Source: Primula veris (taxonomy: Eukaryota; Streptophyta; Magnoliopsida; Ericales; Primulaceae). Taken from it: a DNA stretch of 64,000 nucleotides. Under the pieces are notes generated by a model. That model did no database searches. It worked only from the letters and a program-made list of their open reading frames with translations, and had not been told where the DNA came from. A program made the position numbers and the translations under genes. Below are positions 46,444 through 59,900 of this stretch, piece after piece. The stretch spans positions 35,298,795 to 35,362,794 of the forward strand of contig OY821740.1 of the NCBI GenBank assembly GCA_963682055.1, written 5' to 3'. Within the stretch, counting starts at the first letter, position 1; the number at the start of each line of letters is the position of its first letter.

Positions 46444-49400
46444 TTACTTTGGCATGCCTTTCTCAGTTTCGTCAAAGTAGTAGCCATCCAAATCAGCTAC
46501 GAGATAATCACTAACTGCACCAAAGCCTTCATCCACGGATCCAACTTGGTTTGGAACAGAAAAAGTGTTTTCAACCTCATCTTTCAGAGAAGCTTTCGCC
46601 TTCGCTTTGCCAGATCGCTTGTTACCTATTACAGATAATAGAAGATAAAACCATCAATATAAAATTGTCATTATGCCATGATTTGATAATACTGAGTTCT
46701 CCATTAGAATGTTGGTGGGAGTCACGAGGCTTGCTATTTGTGTGGGGAAAAAAATCCTTATTAAAGTTCACGATTGCATCTACCAGTAATTATAAGCTAA
46801 GCATGCATACATAGACTTGTTTGGTCGAATCTAAAAAGCACATTTTTCAACTGTTATTTATAAGTGCGATTGGTACATAAATTTTGTACTGGGAGTAAAG
46901 CACGCTTTCAAATGCTATTTATGAGTATGTTCCATACATAAATTTTATACTGAGTAGTGAAAAACTGTTGATATTAGCTTAAATAATAGTATAAAAAGTA
47001 AACTTTTGGGAAACGAGTATCGATCAAGGTATTAAAAGGTATGGTTCTTTCAATTTGTAGTACAAATAAGTATACTTTTTCTTAGGTGATACATACACAT
47101 ACTAAAGTAGATACCGAGGTATAGTTTTCAGGTTTCACCAAACAAGGCCAATAAGCAGAGACATTTTTCTTCTTAATATTCATTCCTTTAGTTTGACCAT
47201 TACCTGTGGGAAATTCAGCTGTGAGCCTTCCCATCTGCTTTTGTAAATCAGCAACCGAATCATTTGTCGGCGATTTTCCTTTCGGACTCTTCTTTTCACC
47301 CACACGCTTATATTCCAATCTATACAAGGCACACGCATCAAAATTGTATATTTCATATTCATAGAGGTGCCATTCGAAATCTTTCCTCGGTTGTGGGTCC
47401 ATATAATAAGATCTCTTTTGCCCATTGAATTCATTCATCACTTGTTTCCTGGACTCGTGCCAACCACGCCCAATATAATCGGGAAGTGACCGTTGCTTTC
47501 TATTTCCATTCTCAAAGGCTCTGCGAGGCTTATCGAAAAACAGCCATTCTCTAATTGTTTCACCTTCAAGTACAGATATATCAAAGAGCTCTGCAAAGAA
47601 ACATCACAAAATGAATACAAAACTAAAATGTACGTGTGAACTGCAAATTAAACAACTAATTTCAACAAAAATTGCACCCTCTTTGGCAATAAAGGAATCT
47701 GATCATTCATGTTTGCTATCAGTGACGGCTAGCAAAATCAACACAGATTAGTACACAGAAAATATACATATTTTGGCTAAACAATATTCCGTCAACCCAG
47801 TAAGAATTTATGAGCCTATATTCCAAAGTTTGAAAAATAAGTTAATATCTAATCTTAAACAATCGATACTCAAACAACAGTATATCAAATGAATGTCCCA
47901 CTGTCCTACAAATCTGCATAGACACATATAGCGTAGTAAAGATCACTTCTAATGTCAAGTGCGAACCTCTCTGACCAACAGATCACAAGCACAGGCTTTT
48001 GATCCGACGGCTCGCCCTTCTTCACAATTGTAAACCATAGAAATTTCCCCCTAATATATTTCTTTTATAAGATGTACAATTGACCAACGTAATATTTCAC
48101 AGACCTGGCTATTTGTATTTTCAAGTAAACTGTAAACGAAAAACTTAACAGGACATTTTGCATCCTCACAGGTACTCAAACTTTACAAAGAAATTTTAAA
48201 AAAAATGATTGGGAATGGACGGTTCATGTTAATTTTCAGCAAGGGTTAACCCGATTGACACATAAAATCACTAGAGCAGTACTAAGTGCAAACAAAGATA
48301 AAAATAAAATAGGCTGCACGGTTCTGTTTTAAAAAAAATAACGGTGCTGACATAAGAGAAGACACATTAAAAGTTCACGACCCGAAAACTTCCAAGTTTA
48401 TAGAATTAGACAAGTACCAGCACAGACAATTGATACTCCCGCAATAATACCGGAATATTAGATGCTTGGGACACTTCTCTCAAAATGCATACGGAAAAAA
48501 AAGTAGCTAAATTGAATTACTGGTCTAAAGTGTGAATCATCAGATCATAAACAGAGCTCATATCTTTTCATCTTACATCTAGTCCCGTCTTTTTTTACAA
48601 GTTTAAATCATAGACTGTTTTCACATACGATTCATTACAATTAAATGATTTGTAGTATTAACAAGAAGGCCCAAGTGTTTTCCTATGTAACAATAAGGTG
48701 AGATGACAGTTAGACAAATGTCCAACACTCTTACTGAAATCCAGATGTAACAGCTTATAAATCATATTAATTTCTGTATTCAGTGGTACCCTTTATAAGA
48801 ACTATTTTCTGAGACGAGACTTTACCAGGAGCATTCCATGGACACTTAGCAGTAGCACCTCCTTCACACTCTGGAATACCAACATCCTTATTTTGTGCTT
48901 TTGCATTTAATACCGCAAAAAGAAGACACTCTTTTAGGCCAATCCCACAAGGCCTTAGAACTGGTGTCATGCCAGGTGGCCCTTCTTTCAATGCCAGATC
49001 AGCACAATGTCTACTACAATGATCAAGCCCTTGAGCTGGACGAATGCAATCCCAACGTGAGCACTTTGGGCCCAGAAAAGCCGAAGGTGGAGTGGGAAAA
49101 TAGCTAAAAACATAATCCGATGAATTCTCTACGTACAAAGGTGGATTAACAAAATCAGAGTAATTCGGCCCAAGTTCCTGTGTCGGGTCATAAGACTGAG
49201 AAGAATATAGAAATGCGTCGGCGTCCACATGAAAGTCTTGTGTTGAAGGGGCCTCGTTCACATTGAAACCCTGCAATAAATCCTTAACACCATTAACAAA
49301 AAACCATAAGACTATTAGAGTTGTAAGCATTAAGGGGTGTACCATCACTTTTTATCGTTTGTGGCTATGTTCTAGATGAAGCTTTGCTATTACTCCATTT

Positions 49401-52353
49401 CTTATGACTTCAAAATTAGTGTAACGTGATATCTTCTCTAACGTTCTACATCCTAGTTAATTATAAAGATAAAAAACGTTCTTAACAAACGAAAAGATAT
49501 ACAAATACTCAAATTGGTGTACAAATCAGATTAAGAAGTAGAAGGCCAGTATCTGCTTAAGGACAGATAATTCAAAAAAAAATCCACATTATTTGCTTAA
49601 GTAGGTCAGATTTTCGACTTGACACCCACCTTTTAACCAATTCAAAAGAATTACTATCGACCCAACTTAAGAGTTCATTACGATGAAAGTTTAAAGAGGT
49701 GAATGTTATCACCGCAACTATCATGTTCTATTCATATATCAAAACTATCTTTCCCCAAATACATAGGTATACATCATTGCAAAGGTACTAAATAAATATA
49801 TACAAGAAAATGAGACAAACATGCATAGGGACAAAGAAAAAGAAGAACATCACAAAATAACTTCACAATTAGCTATACATAAAGGATTCAGTTTTGCCAA
49901 CAGAAAATACCACTAAAAATTCAAAGTGGAAATTAAAACAAACATTTGATGAATAATAAAATGACACCAAGAAGAACAAACAAAGGAAACAGATGTCAAA
50001 TCTTTAAACCTCGAATAAGCATGTATCATTAGCAGTAACTTTGTGAAATTCGGGCTCCAGTTTTGAGGAAAGAAACGGACTAGTAGCATCATCTTCTTCT
50101 TCACCAAGGCGGAGGAGCCGGTTAATCTCCGACGAGAAAGACCCGAGACTCCCAGCCTGCAATTTCATTCAATTATTAACACCAAAATCTAATCTCTAGG
50201 AAACCTTAAAAAACAGTATCATCAATATCGTTTGTGTCATGATCCAAAGAGAAAAATTGAGTTTGCATAAGTTGGTGTGAACATTCTCTGCCAGGCTATA
50301 TATCCCAATACAGGCAAATACCTAAAGTCCACAACATCAAGTTATAAACATGTGATCTCGTATTGTTCTAAGAATTGCTCACTATTTTCTCACAACTCCT
50401 CGTATCATGCCAATTAGTCTAAGAACTTGCATGTCTTTTTCATCTGCTCTCATCTTCACGGAAAAAAAAAAAACCGTCTAAGCCAGTACTAGTAGTAAAA
50501 ACCTCTGCGAACGTTCCAAAAAGGCATGCAAGTTCTGAAAGGATTTTCTTACCCAATTTATAACCACTAGCGCTAAAAACTTTTATGGGTCCTAAAAAAA
50601 TAATTTTAAATAAAACTTTGAAACCGTTATCAAACCGTGTTATAACCTCACAATAATGCAATTATTCACAAATCTTTGGTCTTGGAAACTAAAAGAGAAT
50701 TCTCCTAAAAAGCAACCACCTTATTTTCTCCAGTGATTACACAGTTACAGTGAAAGTAATATTTTAATTAAAGTTATTTTCTCTGTTTAATTGTGGCAAG
50801 TGGATACAAATACACAATTAAAGTGAAGGTAGCTTTTCAATCTCCAATTCTCAGCTTTTCCCAAATCACTCCCAAAAGAAAAACGACAAGAAGATATAAA
50901 CTTACAAAAAGAAAGAAATGACGTGGCACTTCAAGGCCTAATTTTTTTAATTCTTACAACAAACGGACAGAATTCAGTCTCCTGAAAAGAATATTTACAG
51001 AATAGTGTACAAGTGTATAACCTAAACAGATTTCAAGCCAAGAACCCAATATTTTCAAGCAAACAACAAGAAAAATAACTAAAAAGACTGATACCAAATA
51101 CCATAAAATCGCACAATATGAAACCACGGACCATGGCTTGTTGTGTGCGACAGTGGGAGTATTACCGTACAAAATGGCGTTTATCTGGTTAGTAATCGGA
51201 TGATTAGATTATATGATGTCAGTGTAAATAATAAAAACTAGAGACCTGTCAAAACTAATCATCAGAAAACTAGAACGAGAGTTTCAGTAGGGTATTTCTT
51301 GTAATTTGATAAAAAATAAATATAACAATATTTCTTTCTATTCAGTGACCTGCTATTCGGTGGCAATTAAAGCTCGCATACTACTCATTCATATCATGTA
51401 CTGTTAATACATATGAGAAGGGTATAAGAATAATCCAACCCTAACTACAAGGCAACTCAATTTCCACTCAGATAATTCCAACCTAACTTGAATACACACA
51501 CACCCATATATATAGGGAGAGAGAGAGAGGGAGGGGGTGCTGTAAGGAAGAAGCGGGGTAATCAAACATGGACTTTCACTCAAAAAAATATTATATTTTA
51601 GTAAACACGTACACAGTTTTATATATATGAGAGAGACTTAAGGAGAGTTTCTTCCAAATTACAAAATTATTCTTTGAATTACGAATTCTAACTAAAGATT
51701 AAAACCTTAGTTACAGGAAGCTTCCGAACTGCCGACGCTTCCGCCTCGGAAGCTCGCTCACACACATCGGCTCGTATTTCTATTGCTAACCTGAAAGAGT
51801 ACTACATTTTTGTGTTCCGTTTTTTTAAATATTGGGGAATAATTATCGTTTAATAGTATTTTATTACATAAAATAATATAAATATAAATATAAATATAAA
51901 TTCCACTAGACGCTTCCGAGCACGTTTCCTCACTTGTACACCATCAGCTTCCTCGCTCCCGCCCCCACATCATGCAACTATGATTACTATCCCCCTTATG
52001 GCCCTATATACATACACACATACATATATAGAAAATTATTATCTGAATTGCAATTTGTAACTAAAAAAAAGAGCACACAAACCAGTGCACTACAACACTA
52101 AAGAAAGAAAGAAAGAGATAGATAATGAAGAGGAGACCTGTAAGGAAGAAGAGGGGGAAGGTTGATCAAGCTCAGATTTCCAATCCTTAAGCATAAGATG
52201 AACTTGTTCTTCTAGAACATTCACATCAATCGAACGGCTCTCCTCTCTTGCTGATTGTAGATTCGCTAACATCCCTTGAAGATCATCAACCCTACTTTTC
52301 GCCTTATCCTTCATCTCTCTATGCCTAGCCGTCGCACTAGATCCCTTCCCCAT
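46444..52353 (-). CDS. VOZ: VOZ transcription factor (vascular plant one-zinc-finger)
   Basis: Five exons: 52138-52353, 50010-50156, 48826-49270, 47204-47590 and 46444-46625; 1377 nt, 458 aa, with GT/AG and consistent phases. The N-terminus ([28 protein letters not shown]) is the conserved VOZ domain A. The DNA-binding domain B starts FLGPKC and continues with [70 protein letters not shown] and [10 protein letters not shown], all hallmarks of VOZ1/VOZ2. These proteins bind DNA as dimers and link phytochrome signalling to flowering and stress. The zinc-finger region differs from the family: Cys191-x4-Cys196-x9-Cys206-x3-Cys210, where the usual last ligand is His, with a four-residue shortening before it. 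The remainder is intact. Confidence 0.93.
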
Positions 52354-53868
52354 TCTTCTTCTTCTTCTTAATGGCGGCCAATGTGGGTTTTATGGCGATG
52401 ACTGATAATACAGGGGTTGGGTTAGGGCTGGAATTTGGTTCCTATTATATTAAAAGCTATCGTTCTATTTTATTTATTTATTTTATGCTACTGTTTTTAT
52501 GTTGTTAAATGATCTTACTGACCGAACATGACACGTGGGGCATATAGAGTATGACGTGATGTTGCGTGTGTGACGTGCTATATATATAATTTTGTTAAAT
52601 AAATTTTTAAAAATTATATTGATTGAATAAATATATTAAACTAAAAATTGTGGTTAATATAATGTTTTTGTTATACAAAATACATGTAAAACGATTTTGT
52701 TTTATATAAAATTATAATTGTTTTGAATATATAATAATTTTTGTGTGCTTTTTATATTTTGAATTGAATAAATGTAAATGAGTAGTTAGTAAAAACGACT
52801 TGGACATTTTTGGAAAAAATAGATAAAATTTGGCAGGCTCACTTATTCTTGAGTTCTATATATAGTATCATATGATATGATATAATATATATTAGTAATA
52901 CTAAATTTAATCATTTTTCTTATTTTTTTTTATTAATATTTAAATTTAGCATAGACTCATATAGAGTTCTAATATATTTTTATTTAGGTTTTTAGTAGAT
53001 TGAGTTTTTAGATTTCATATTTTTTTTAATTAATATTTAAATTTAGTATAGGCTCAAATAGAGTTCTAGTATATTTTTATTTGATTTTTTAGTAGTTTGA
53101 GTTTTTATTATGATGGATATTTATATTTGAGTTTATCAAATCATACATTGTATTTTATGTATGTTTAAAGAGATAAATATGTATTTTATTTGCCTATGAA
53201 GTGTGTGAGTTGTGTGTCACTGTGTAGCATTATTCGATTAGTAATGTTTGGAAAAAAAATAGCAACAAATATTTTTAAAATATTGAGTTGCTTGTGATTT
53301 TATAAAAAAAAAATTGAATGAATAAATAAAGAATTCGGATATTATTGGAATAATCGTTCATTTTAGTCTTTCATTATTTTAATTTTTTTTAATTAATAAG
53401 ATACTGGTATTAATTAGGCTGAGTTGGACAAGTACACTTCAATGAGTTAATATTTTGGGTTGCTTTTAAATTAGAAAATGAGTTGAATACCAAATTAGAA
53501 AATGAGTTAAGTTGAGTACCAATACGAGTGAAAACGTATAGGCTCGGTATCAAATTAAAAATAATATTATATTATGTACCAAATTACGGGGTAAATTTTG
53601 GATTAGTCTACAAATTAATTAAGTATTAGTCCATGAAACTGAAACTAATTAAGAATTGTTTCATTTCTCTTGACTAACCAATAAAAATGTAAAAAATAAG
53701 AAAAAATGAGAAAATCCAGAAAATAAAAAAGCAAAAATGAAAAAATATAAAAAAATCCAAAAAAAAATTAAAACAGGCAGAACCCCGAAAAAACATGAAT
53801 TTTTTTTTAAAAAAATTCTAAAAAATCTAAAATCAACAAAAATCCAAAAACGTAAAAATAAAATAAAA

Positions 53869-54242
53869 TAGTCTGACCCATTTTAACTCATTTTAAAAAG
53901 AGTCTGAACCATTTTAAGTCATTTTAAAAAGAGTCTGAACTATTTTAAATCGTTTTAAAAAAAGTCTGAACCAAAATTTATAAAAGAGTCTGAACCCTTT
54001 TGAACATTTTTTAAAAGAGTCTGAGCCCTTTTGAACCCTTTTGAAAAGAGTCTGAACCCTTTTGAATCCTTTTGAAAAGAGTCTGAACCCTTTTGAATCA
54101 TTTTAAAAACAGTCTGAACCTTTTTGAAAAGAGTCTGAACCCTTTTGAATCCTTTTGAAAAGAGTCTGAACCCTTTTGAATCATTTTAAAAACAGTCTGA
54201 ACCTTTTTGAAAAGAGTCTGAACCCTTTAAGCCCTTTTAATC
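53869..54242. repeat. Tandem repeat of 'gagtctgaacccttttgaa' units with 83-bp higher-order period
   Basis: About 13 occurrences of 'gtctga[a/g]cc' or a close variant, spaced 23-35 bp. The left half is diverged; in the right half a block of about 83 bp (three units) is repeated almost exactly (about 54067-54149 and 54150-54232). It looks like an AT-rich minisatellite that has recently grown by multi-unit duplication. Confidence 0.85.
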
Positions 54243-55194
54243 CAATTATTTTAAAAGAGCCCCACTTACCACCACCGCTCGATATTATATAGATATATAC
54301 ATAGACACATATATAGATATAATATATATACATATATATAGATATAGATATACATATATACGTGTATATATATATATATAGAGAGAGAGAGAGTGGGAGA
54401 GATAGAAGACATGTGGCGGTGGAGGCGGCAACGGTGGAGGTGGAGGCGGATGAGAGCTTGTGATGGTAGTTTTATGTGAGTTTTTTTTTTTAGAGAGAGA
54501 GTAATAAATAAGATAAATAGAATTAATATATGTTTTATATTTAATGAGTAATAGATCAATGCATAATTACTTTTAGAAATAATAGACCAATTTTTAATTA
54601 AATTTTATAGCCGAACCAATTATTAAATATTTTTGTTTTCATTGGTTCAATTCTTAATTTTCTCAATTACCAATAAATTTGGTAGCATTTTAGCATTTTT
54701 CACATATTATATAGGAGTATATATTTACGCCGGTTGATCATGTATAACCAAAAAAAAGAAAATCTTGTGTAACACTGCCTAACCATTATTTGTGACCATT
54801 TATTGGGCAAATCATTGTTCATCTTTTCTATACCTCATAACCCATTATTTGTAACCATTTATTAGGTAAATCATTGTTCATCTTTTCTATACCTCCAGAT
54901 TGGCACACTAATAATTATTCCATTTTTACTCCAATATTCCTAATTTAACGAGTATTAGTTTTTTACACATATTTTAGTAAAGTCGGGGATAAATATGTAA
55001 AATTACCTGAAAAAAATTGTCTATATTTATGGAAACTGAACAATTAAAATACAACAGGCAGGGGCAGATTCTTTAACGTACAAGGGGTTAATTGCCCCTC
55101 CTTCTCGTTTCGGGACAAGAAGTGAAAAATAAATTTTTTATCCGGATATTTTAAGTATATAGATGGCTAAACTTATGTCACATAAAATTTGGGA

Positions 55195-56225
55195 TAATTA
55201 CTATTTACATATACAATTACAAACTATATGCTTTTAACGATTTACATATTGAATTAACTGTTTTCTCAAAAATCATACAAAACTGTCTCAAACTCACTAA
55301 TTATCTACGGTTGTCACCTAACACCAAAAAATAGCGACATGTGACATTTTTAAGTAGAGATTACCCTTTAACCCTTAATTTGCGTCAAACCTTTAAAAAT
55401 TTATTTATTTTTTCAAAAAAATTATAAAAAACTGAAAAAAATTCCAGAAAAATTATAAAATTATAAAACTTGGTTTTAAAAGTTCTACATTGAGTTTAAA
55501 ATTTATAAAGTAATTTTTTTTTTTTTTTGACTTTTGTTTACTTTTTTTAAAAATAATAAGAAAAACTGTAAAATTAGAAAACATGGATATAGAACTTAAA
55601 AACTAAATTAAATTTTTACATAGTCGTTTATTTATTTTTTGAATATTTTTTTCTTATTTTATTAAAAAAAACTCAAAATAATAATCAAAATTACAAAACA
55701 TGGTTTTAAAAGTAAGAAACTGAGTAAAAAATTTACAAAGTTAATTATGATTTTTTTTGCCTTTTTTTTTGCAATTTCTATTCTTTTTTAAATCCTACTT
55801 AAAAAAACTACAAATTTAAAATATTTATAAATTATGGAATGATTGTTTTAAACTCTAAATCGATGTTTTACAATTTTAAATTCAGTTTTATAAATTAGAA
55901 TTATTTTTTACATTATTTCTATATTTTCACAAAAATGATTTTACAAAATGGTGTAAAAAAGGCCAAAATAATAAAAACAATTGTTGAGATAGAAAAAAAT
56001 GCAACAATACCACGTTATGAGAAAACAATTAATTTAGTATGCAAATCGTTAAAACTAGATAGTTTGTATATGTAAACAAAATTATCTATATTTTGATCAT
56101 GGAAAAGACGGTTTTACCCTTCATTAATGTCGCCTGAGAACACGTGCTTGTTGTTTTTTGGTATTAGGTGACAACGATATGATAATTAGTGAGTTTGAGA
56201 CAGTTTAATATGATTTTTGAAAAAA
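55195..56225. repeat. Two segments present in inverted orientation, in same order
   Basis: Segment A (about 55202-55272) and segment B (about 55275-55335, 'ctgtctcaaactcactaatt') lie on the left. Their inverted counterparts lie on the right: A' at about 56020-56078 and B' at about 56168-56222 ('aattagtgagtttgagacag'). A perfect inverted repeat would place B' inside A', but here A' is inside. The arrangement is therefore rearranged or composite, not a simple TIR element. Between them is A/T-rich, non-coding DNA. Confidence 0.65.
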
Positions 56226-56982
56226 CAATAAGTTTTTAGGATGATAAATATAGGGTTAATATCTTCCCAATTCTAACATACATGGGTCCTGCTCCCCATA
56301 TCCCAACCCATTTTAAAGCATCACGGGAAAGTCACAGGATCACTCACGTTAACGAAGTGCAAAACCATTCGTACAATACAAACAATTAGTGGCTAGGCAG
56401 CTAGCAAGTAAGTGTAGAAATGAGATTTTGTTCTAATTTTCTCTTTTGCTGTATACCATTCCTCTACAGCACTGTCTCAACCATCTGAACTGCACACACT
56501 TTTATGAAAATTACACAATATATATTAATTATTTAGATCCGCTGTTTTTTTTACTAACTCGCTATTTACGCTTTTGGTCCAGAATTTGTCACTTTTTACG
56601 CTTTTGGTCCATTATAGCGCGATTTTAGCGCAATTCCAGCCAAATAGAAAAAAACGCTATTTCACCCTATATAACACAATTTTTAAAACATTGATACAAA
56701 ACTAGGGGCTAGCAAGTCCTACAACAATCAACACAACAATCAACATTAAAAACTTTGGTTCCCTTCACATGCATGGCTCTACTCATTTTCTTTTTTCTTT
56801 CTGAAAGTAGAATCTGACTACTTATTTTCAATCCCGTAGTCTTTATTGTTGGTAGGTAACATTATTGCATTTATTGTTGGTAGGTATAGCAAGTCTTCTG
56901 TGGTTCACAACAATCCTTCCATGATTAATTCCATCACTCTTCACCTGCAAAACAAAAACATCATCATCTCAAACACCAAGCC

Positions 56983-59900
56983 ATGTACCATGAAAAGAAG
57001 TTCCTCGTTTTATTTATTATGTTGTTTTTATTTTCCAATTCAGCTTCCTTATCTATCATATCCCCGGCTCAGACGATAAAAGATGGCGATCTAATAGTAT
57101 CTGAAAGAGGAACCTTTGCGCTGGGGTTTTTTAGCCCCGGGGGATCGAGCAAAAGGTATGTTGGAATATGGTATAATAAAGTTCCGGAACAAACAATTGT
57201 GTGGGTTGCGAATAGGGAGAGTGGTATAAATGGTTCTTACGGAGTTTTATCCACTGACAAGAAAGGAAACCTTGTAATTCATGGACACAACCCAAAAAAC
57301 CCTTTCTGGTCAACAAATATATCGATAGCCAATTCACAAAATTCCACATATTCCGCTCGATTGATGGAAACAGGCAATCTTGTATTGTTTCATGGCGACG
57401 AAAATAATAAAGTTGTAGTATGGCAAAGCTTCGATTACCCTACACATACTTTACTTCCATACATGAAGCTAGGGGTGGACTTAAGGACAGGTTTGAACCG
57501 GTTCTTGACATCATGGAAGTCACGTGACGACCCAGGAACAGGAAGTTACTCTTTCAAAATGGATCTTGAAGGGTCTCCTGCTCAGGCATTCTTGTTCAAG
57601 GGCTCAGTCCGTGTATGGCGGACTGGACCATGGATCAAGGACAAGTTTAGTGGTATTCCACAAATGACAAAAACTTACATTTTCAATGTAAGCTACATTG
57701 AGAATTCGAGTGATGTGTATGTCATGAATACCATACTCGACCCATCAGTGTTTTCCACACTGACCCTGAACGAGTCAGGGACAGTGCAGAGGCTGACGTG
57801 GCACCCGGATAGGAACCAATGGGTCGAGTTCTGGTCCGCCCCAAAGGACCAATGCGATTACTACAACCATTGTGGGCCTTATGGAAACTGCGACGACTCC
57901 AATCCTGTGGAGTTCGAGTGCCAGTGCCTGCCAGGGTACGAACCGAAATATGGAAGGGATTGGTATCTAAGGGACGGTTTTGGAGGGTGTGTATCAAAGC
58001 ATGGCGCCAATGAAACGTGTCGGATAGGGGACGGGATTTTGAAGGTTACAGGTAGCAAGTTGCCAGATACAAATGTAGGAAGTGTCAATAGGAATGTGGG
58101 GTTGAAAGAGTGTGCTTTGGAGTGTTTAAAAAACTGTAGTTGCAAAGGATATGCAAGTGCTGATTTTAGCCAAGGGGTGAGTGGGTGCATAACTTGGCAT
58201 GGGGAATTGGCAGATACAAGAGAGTTTCCTAGTGGAGGACAGGATTTCTATCTTCGTGTCGATGCAAATGAACTTGGTAAATATCTTGTTTACATATATT
58301 TTTCGTTTTAAATAATATGCCCACACCTATTTGTTAGTACCATTTAAATTCATCCATCTAAATCATCAAAACTCAACCCACCAAAATTCGTATCAGACGT
58401 TATTATGACTTTAGCATTATGTATGATAATAGTAGTACTTATATCGCTACCGTCTGCCTGGATTCATAAATAATTCTGAGTTGCTTTCTTTAAAACTGTA
58501 CTCTATAATTATTACTGTAAAGCTTTTACAGAAGATTACATTTGAAATGGAAATCGCACTAGCTAGATGTCTCGACCAAAATATGCTAAAACTGTCTAGA
58601 ACATTAACAGTTTAATAAACACGAAGAACATAAAAATCACTAAAAATCTTACTCTGTATTTTTAAAAATTACTGCCCTCATAAAAGATAAATGCAAAAAA
58701 ACCCTTAAATTGAAAAAAAACAATTCAATATTTTCAAACTTCTAAGCACAAAGTACATTTAAAGTAATAGTCTAACAAAACAAATTACATAAATGAAAAC
58801 TCAAAAAACATAATTAGGTTCAAAATACAAATAGTCTAATTTTATTTGGTACTAAAATTCAGTTAGTTTTATTTAAAAGGCACCGTATCTTTATTTAGAA
58901 AACTAGGGTACTAAAGTTTGAAAAGGATTTTAAAGGATATTGGCCTCCAATTTTTCCTTATAAATATATTGACAAGTTTATATATGGATTGCAATGTTCT
59001 AAAAGGCACAGAGCGGATTCTTCGCTTAGCGTCAAATCTCGCTTAATTCCGCTTGTCACCGCCTAACCGCATAATGCTGTCTAATCTACTAGGTTTCGCA
59101 TACCACCTAGGCTCCGTTTAATTTCCGTCTGCACACGTCTTTTAAAACACCGTGCATATGTAAATACTCCTATAATTTGCTTTAATAGTTTCAAGACTAC
59201 GAATTACATGCATGATACATTGAATTTTATTTGGCAGCTGAATATATGAAGTCGCAACAGTCTAAGGGCAAGAAGAGCATATTGTGGTACTTTTTTGGTC
59301 TTGTTGCTGCAGTGTTTGTTGTACTCGTTTCATTAATACTTTGCTTAGTGAAGAAGAAGAGAAAAGGTAAATTTAACCTTACCATATTGAATGTATAAAA
59401 ACATATTTATATTGTACTTATTTTCTTAAGATACTTGGGTTGTTTGTATGATTCCTTTCTTTTTCAATATTAGCAAACATAGATAAACCAATAGTCAAAA
59501 GTAATACCTAACATGTCACAAGCAAATGAGTCTTCCCAGTGTTTAAGGCCCCAATATAGCTAGGCCACTACACCAAAGTTCAACCCAGTGAAATGTCATC
59601 ACTACTGCGATTTATAAGCATCCACAACTTTTGCAAGTCCAATGAAATGTCGGAAAATTCCTCTTTTTATAATTTTTTTTTTTTATTTGGAACATTTTTT
59701 TCTCTAGTTTGACTGTAATTTTGGAGTAAATAAGCTGGCTTATGCTTACCTAAAACCAAGGAAGAAACTACGTTCATCCATCCTAAAACTTAAGTATGCT
59801 CTCAACCAAAATTTCTAGCTTTCAAACTTGTAAATTAACCAAGTAAAACTCTAGCTTATGAGCAAAACCGTATATAAGCCAAGTCTAATCCAAAGTTCAG

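Larger units (their letters stand above)
52354..56982. other. Long intergenic region: transposon remnants and tandem repeats
   Basis: 52530-52870 is a diverged relative of the Helitron-like element at 26625. 52860-53200 includes an approximate direct repeat ('tttaaatttag[c/t]ata', 'gagttctaatatattttta'). 53690-53860 is very A-rich. 53869-54242 is a tandem array (separate entry). 54285-54400 holds TA/GA microsatellites. 54790-54890 has a duplicated 'acccattatttgt[g/a]accattta' block. 55195-56225 holds rearranged inverted segments (separate entry). 56240-56980 is probably receptor-kinase promoter sequence, with a duplicated word 'tttacgcttttggtcca' at 56568 and 56597. Confidence 0.55.

Noticed and set aside
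54266..54559. 97-codon minus-strand frame
   Set aside because: Composed mainly of TA/GA microsatellite translated as Tyr/Ile/Leu; no family features.
57722..58326. Minus-strand frames within the receptor kinase first exon
   Set aside because: Shadows of the lectin/PAN coding exon on the plus strand.
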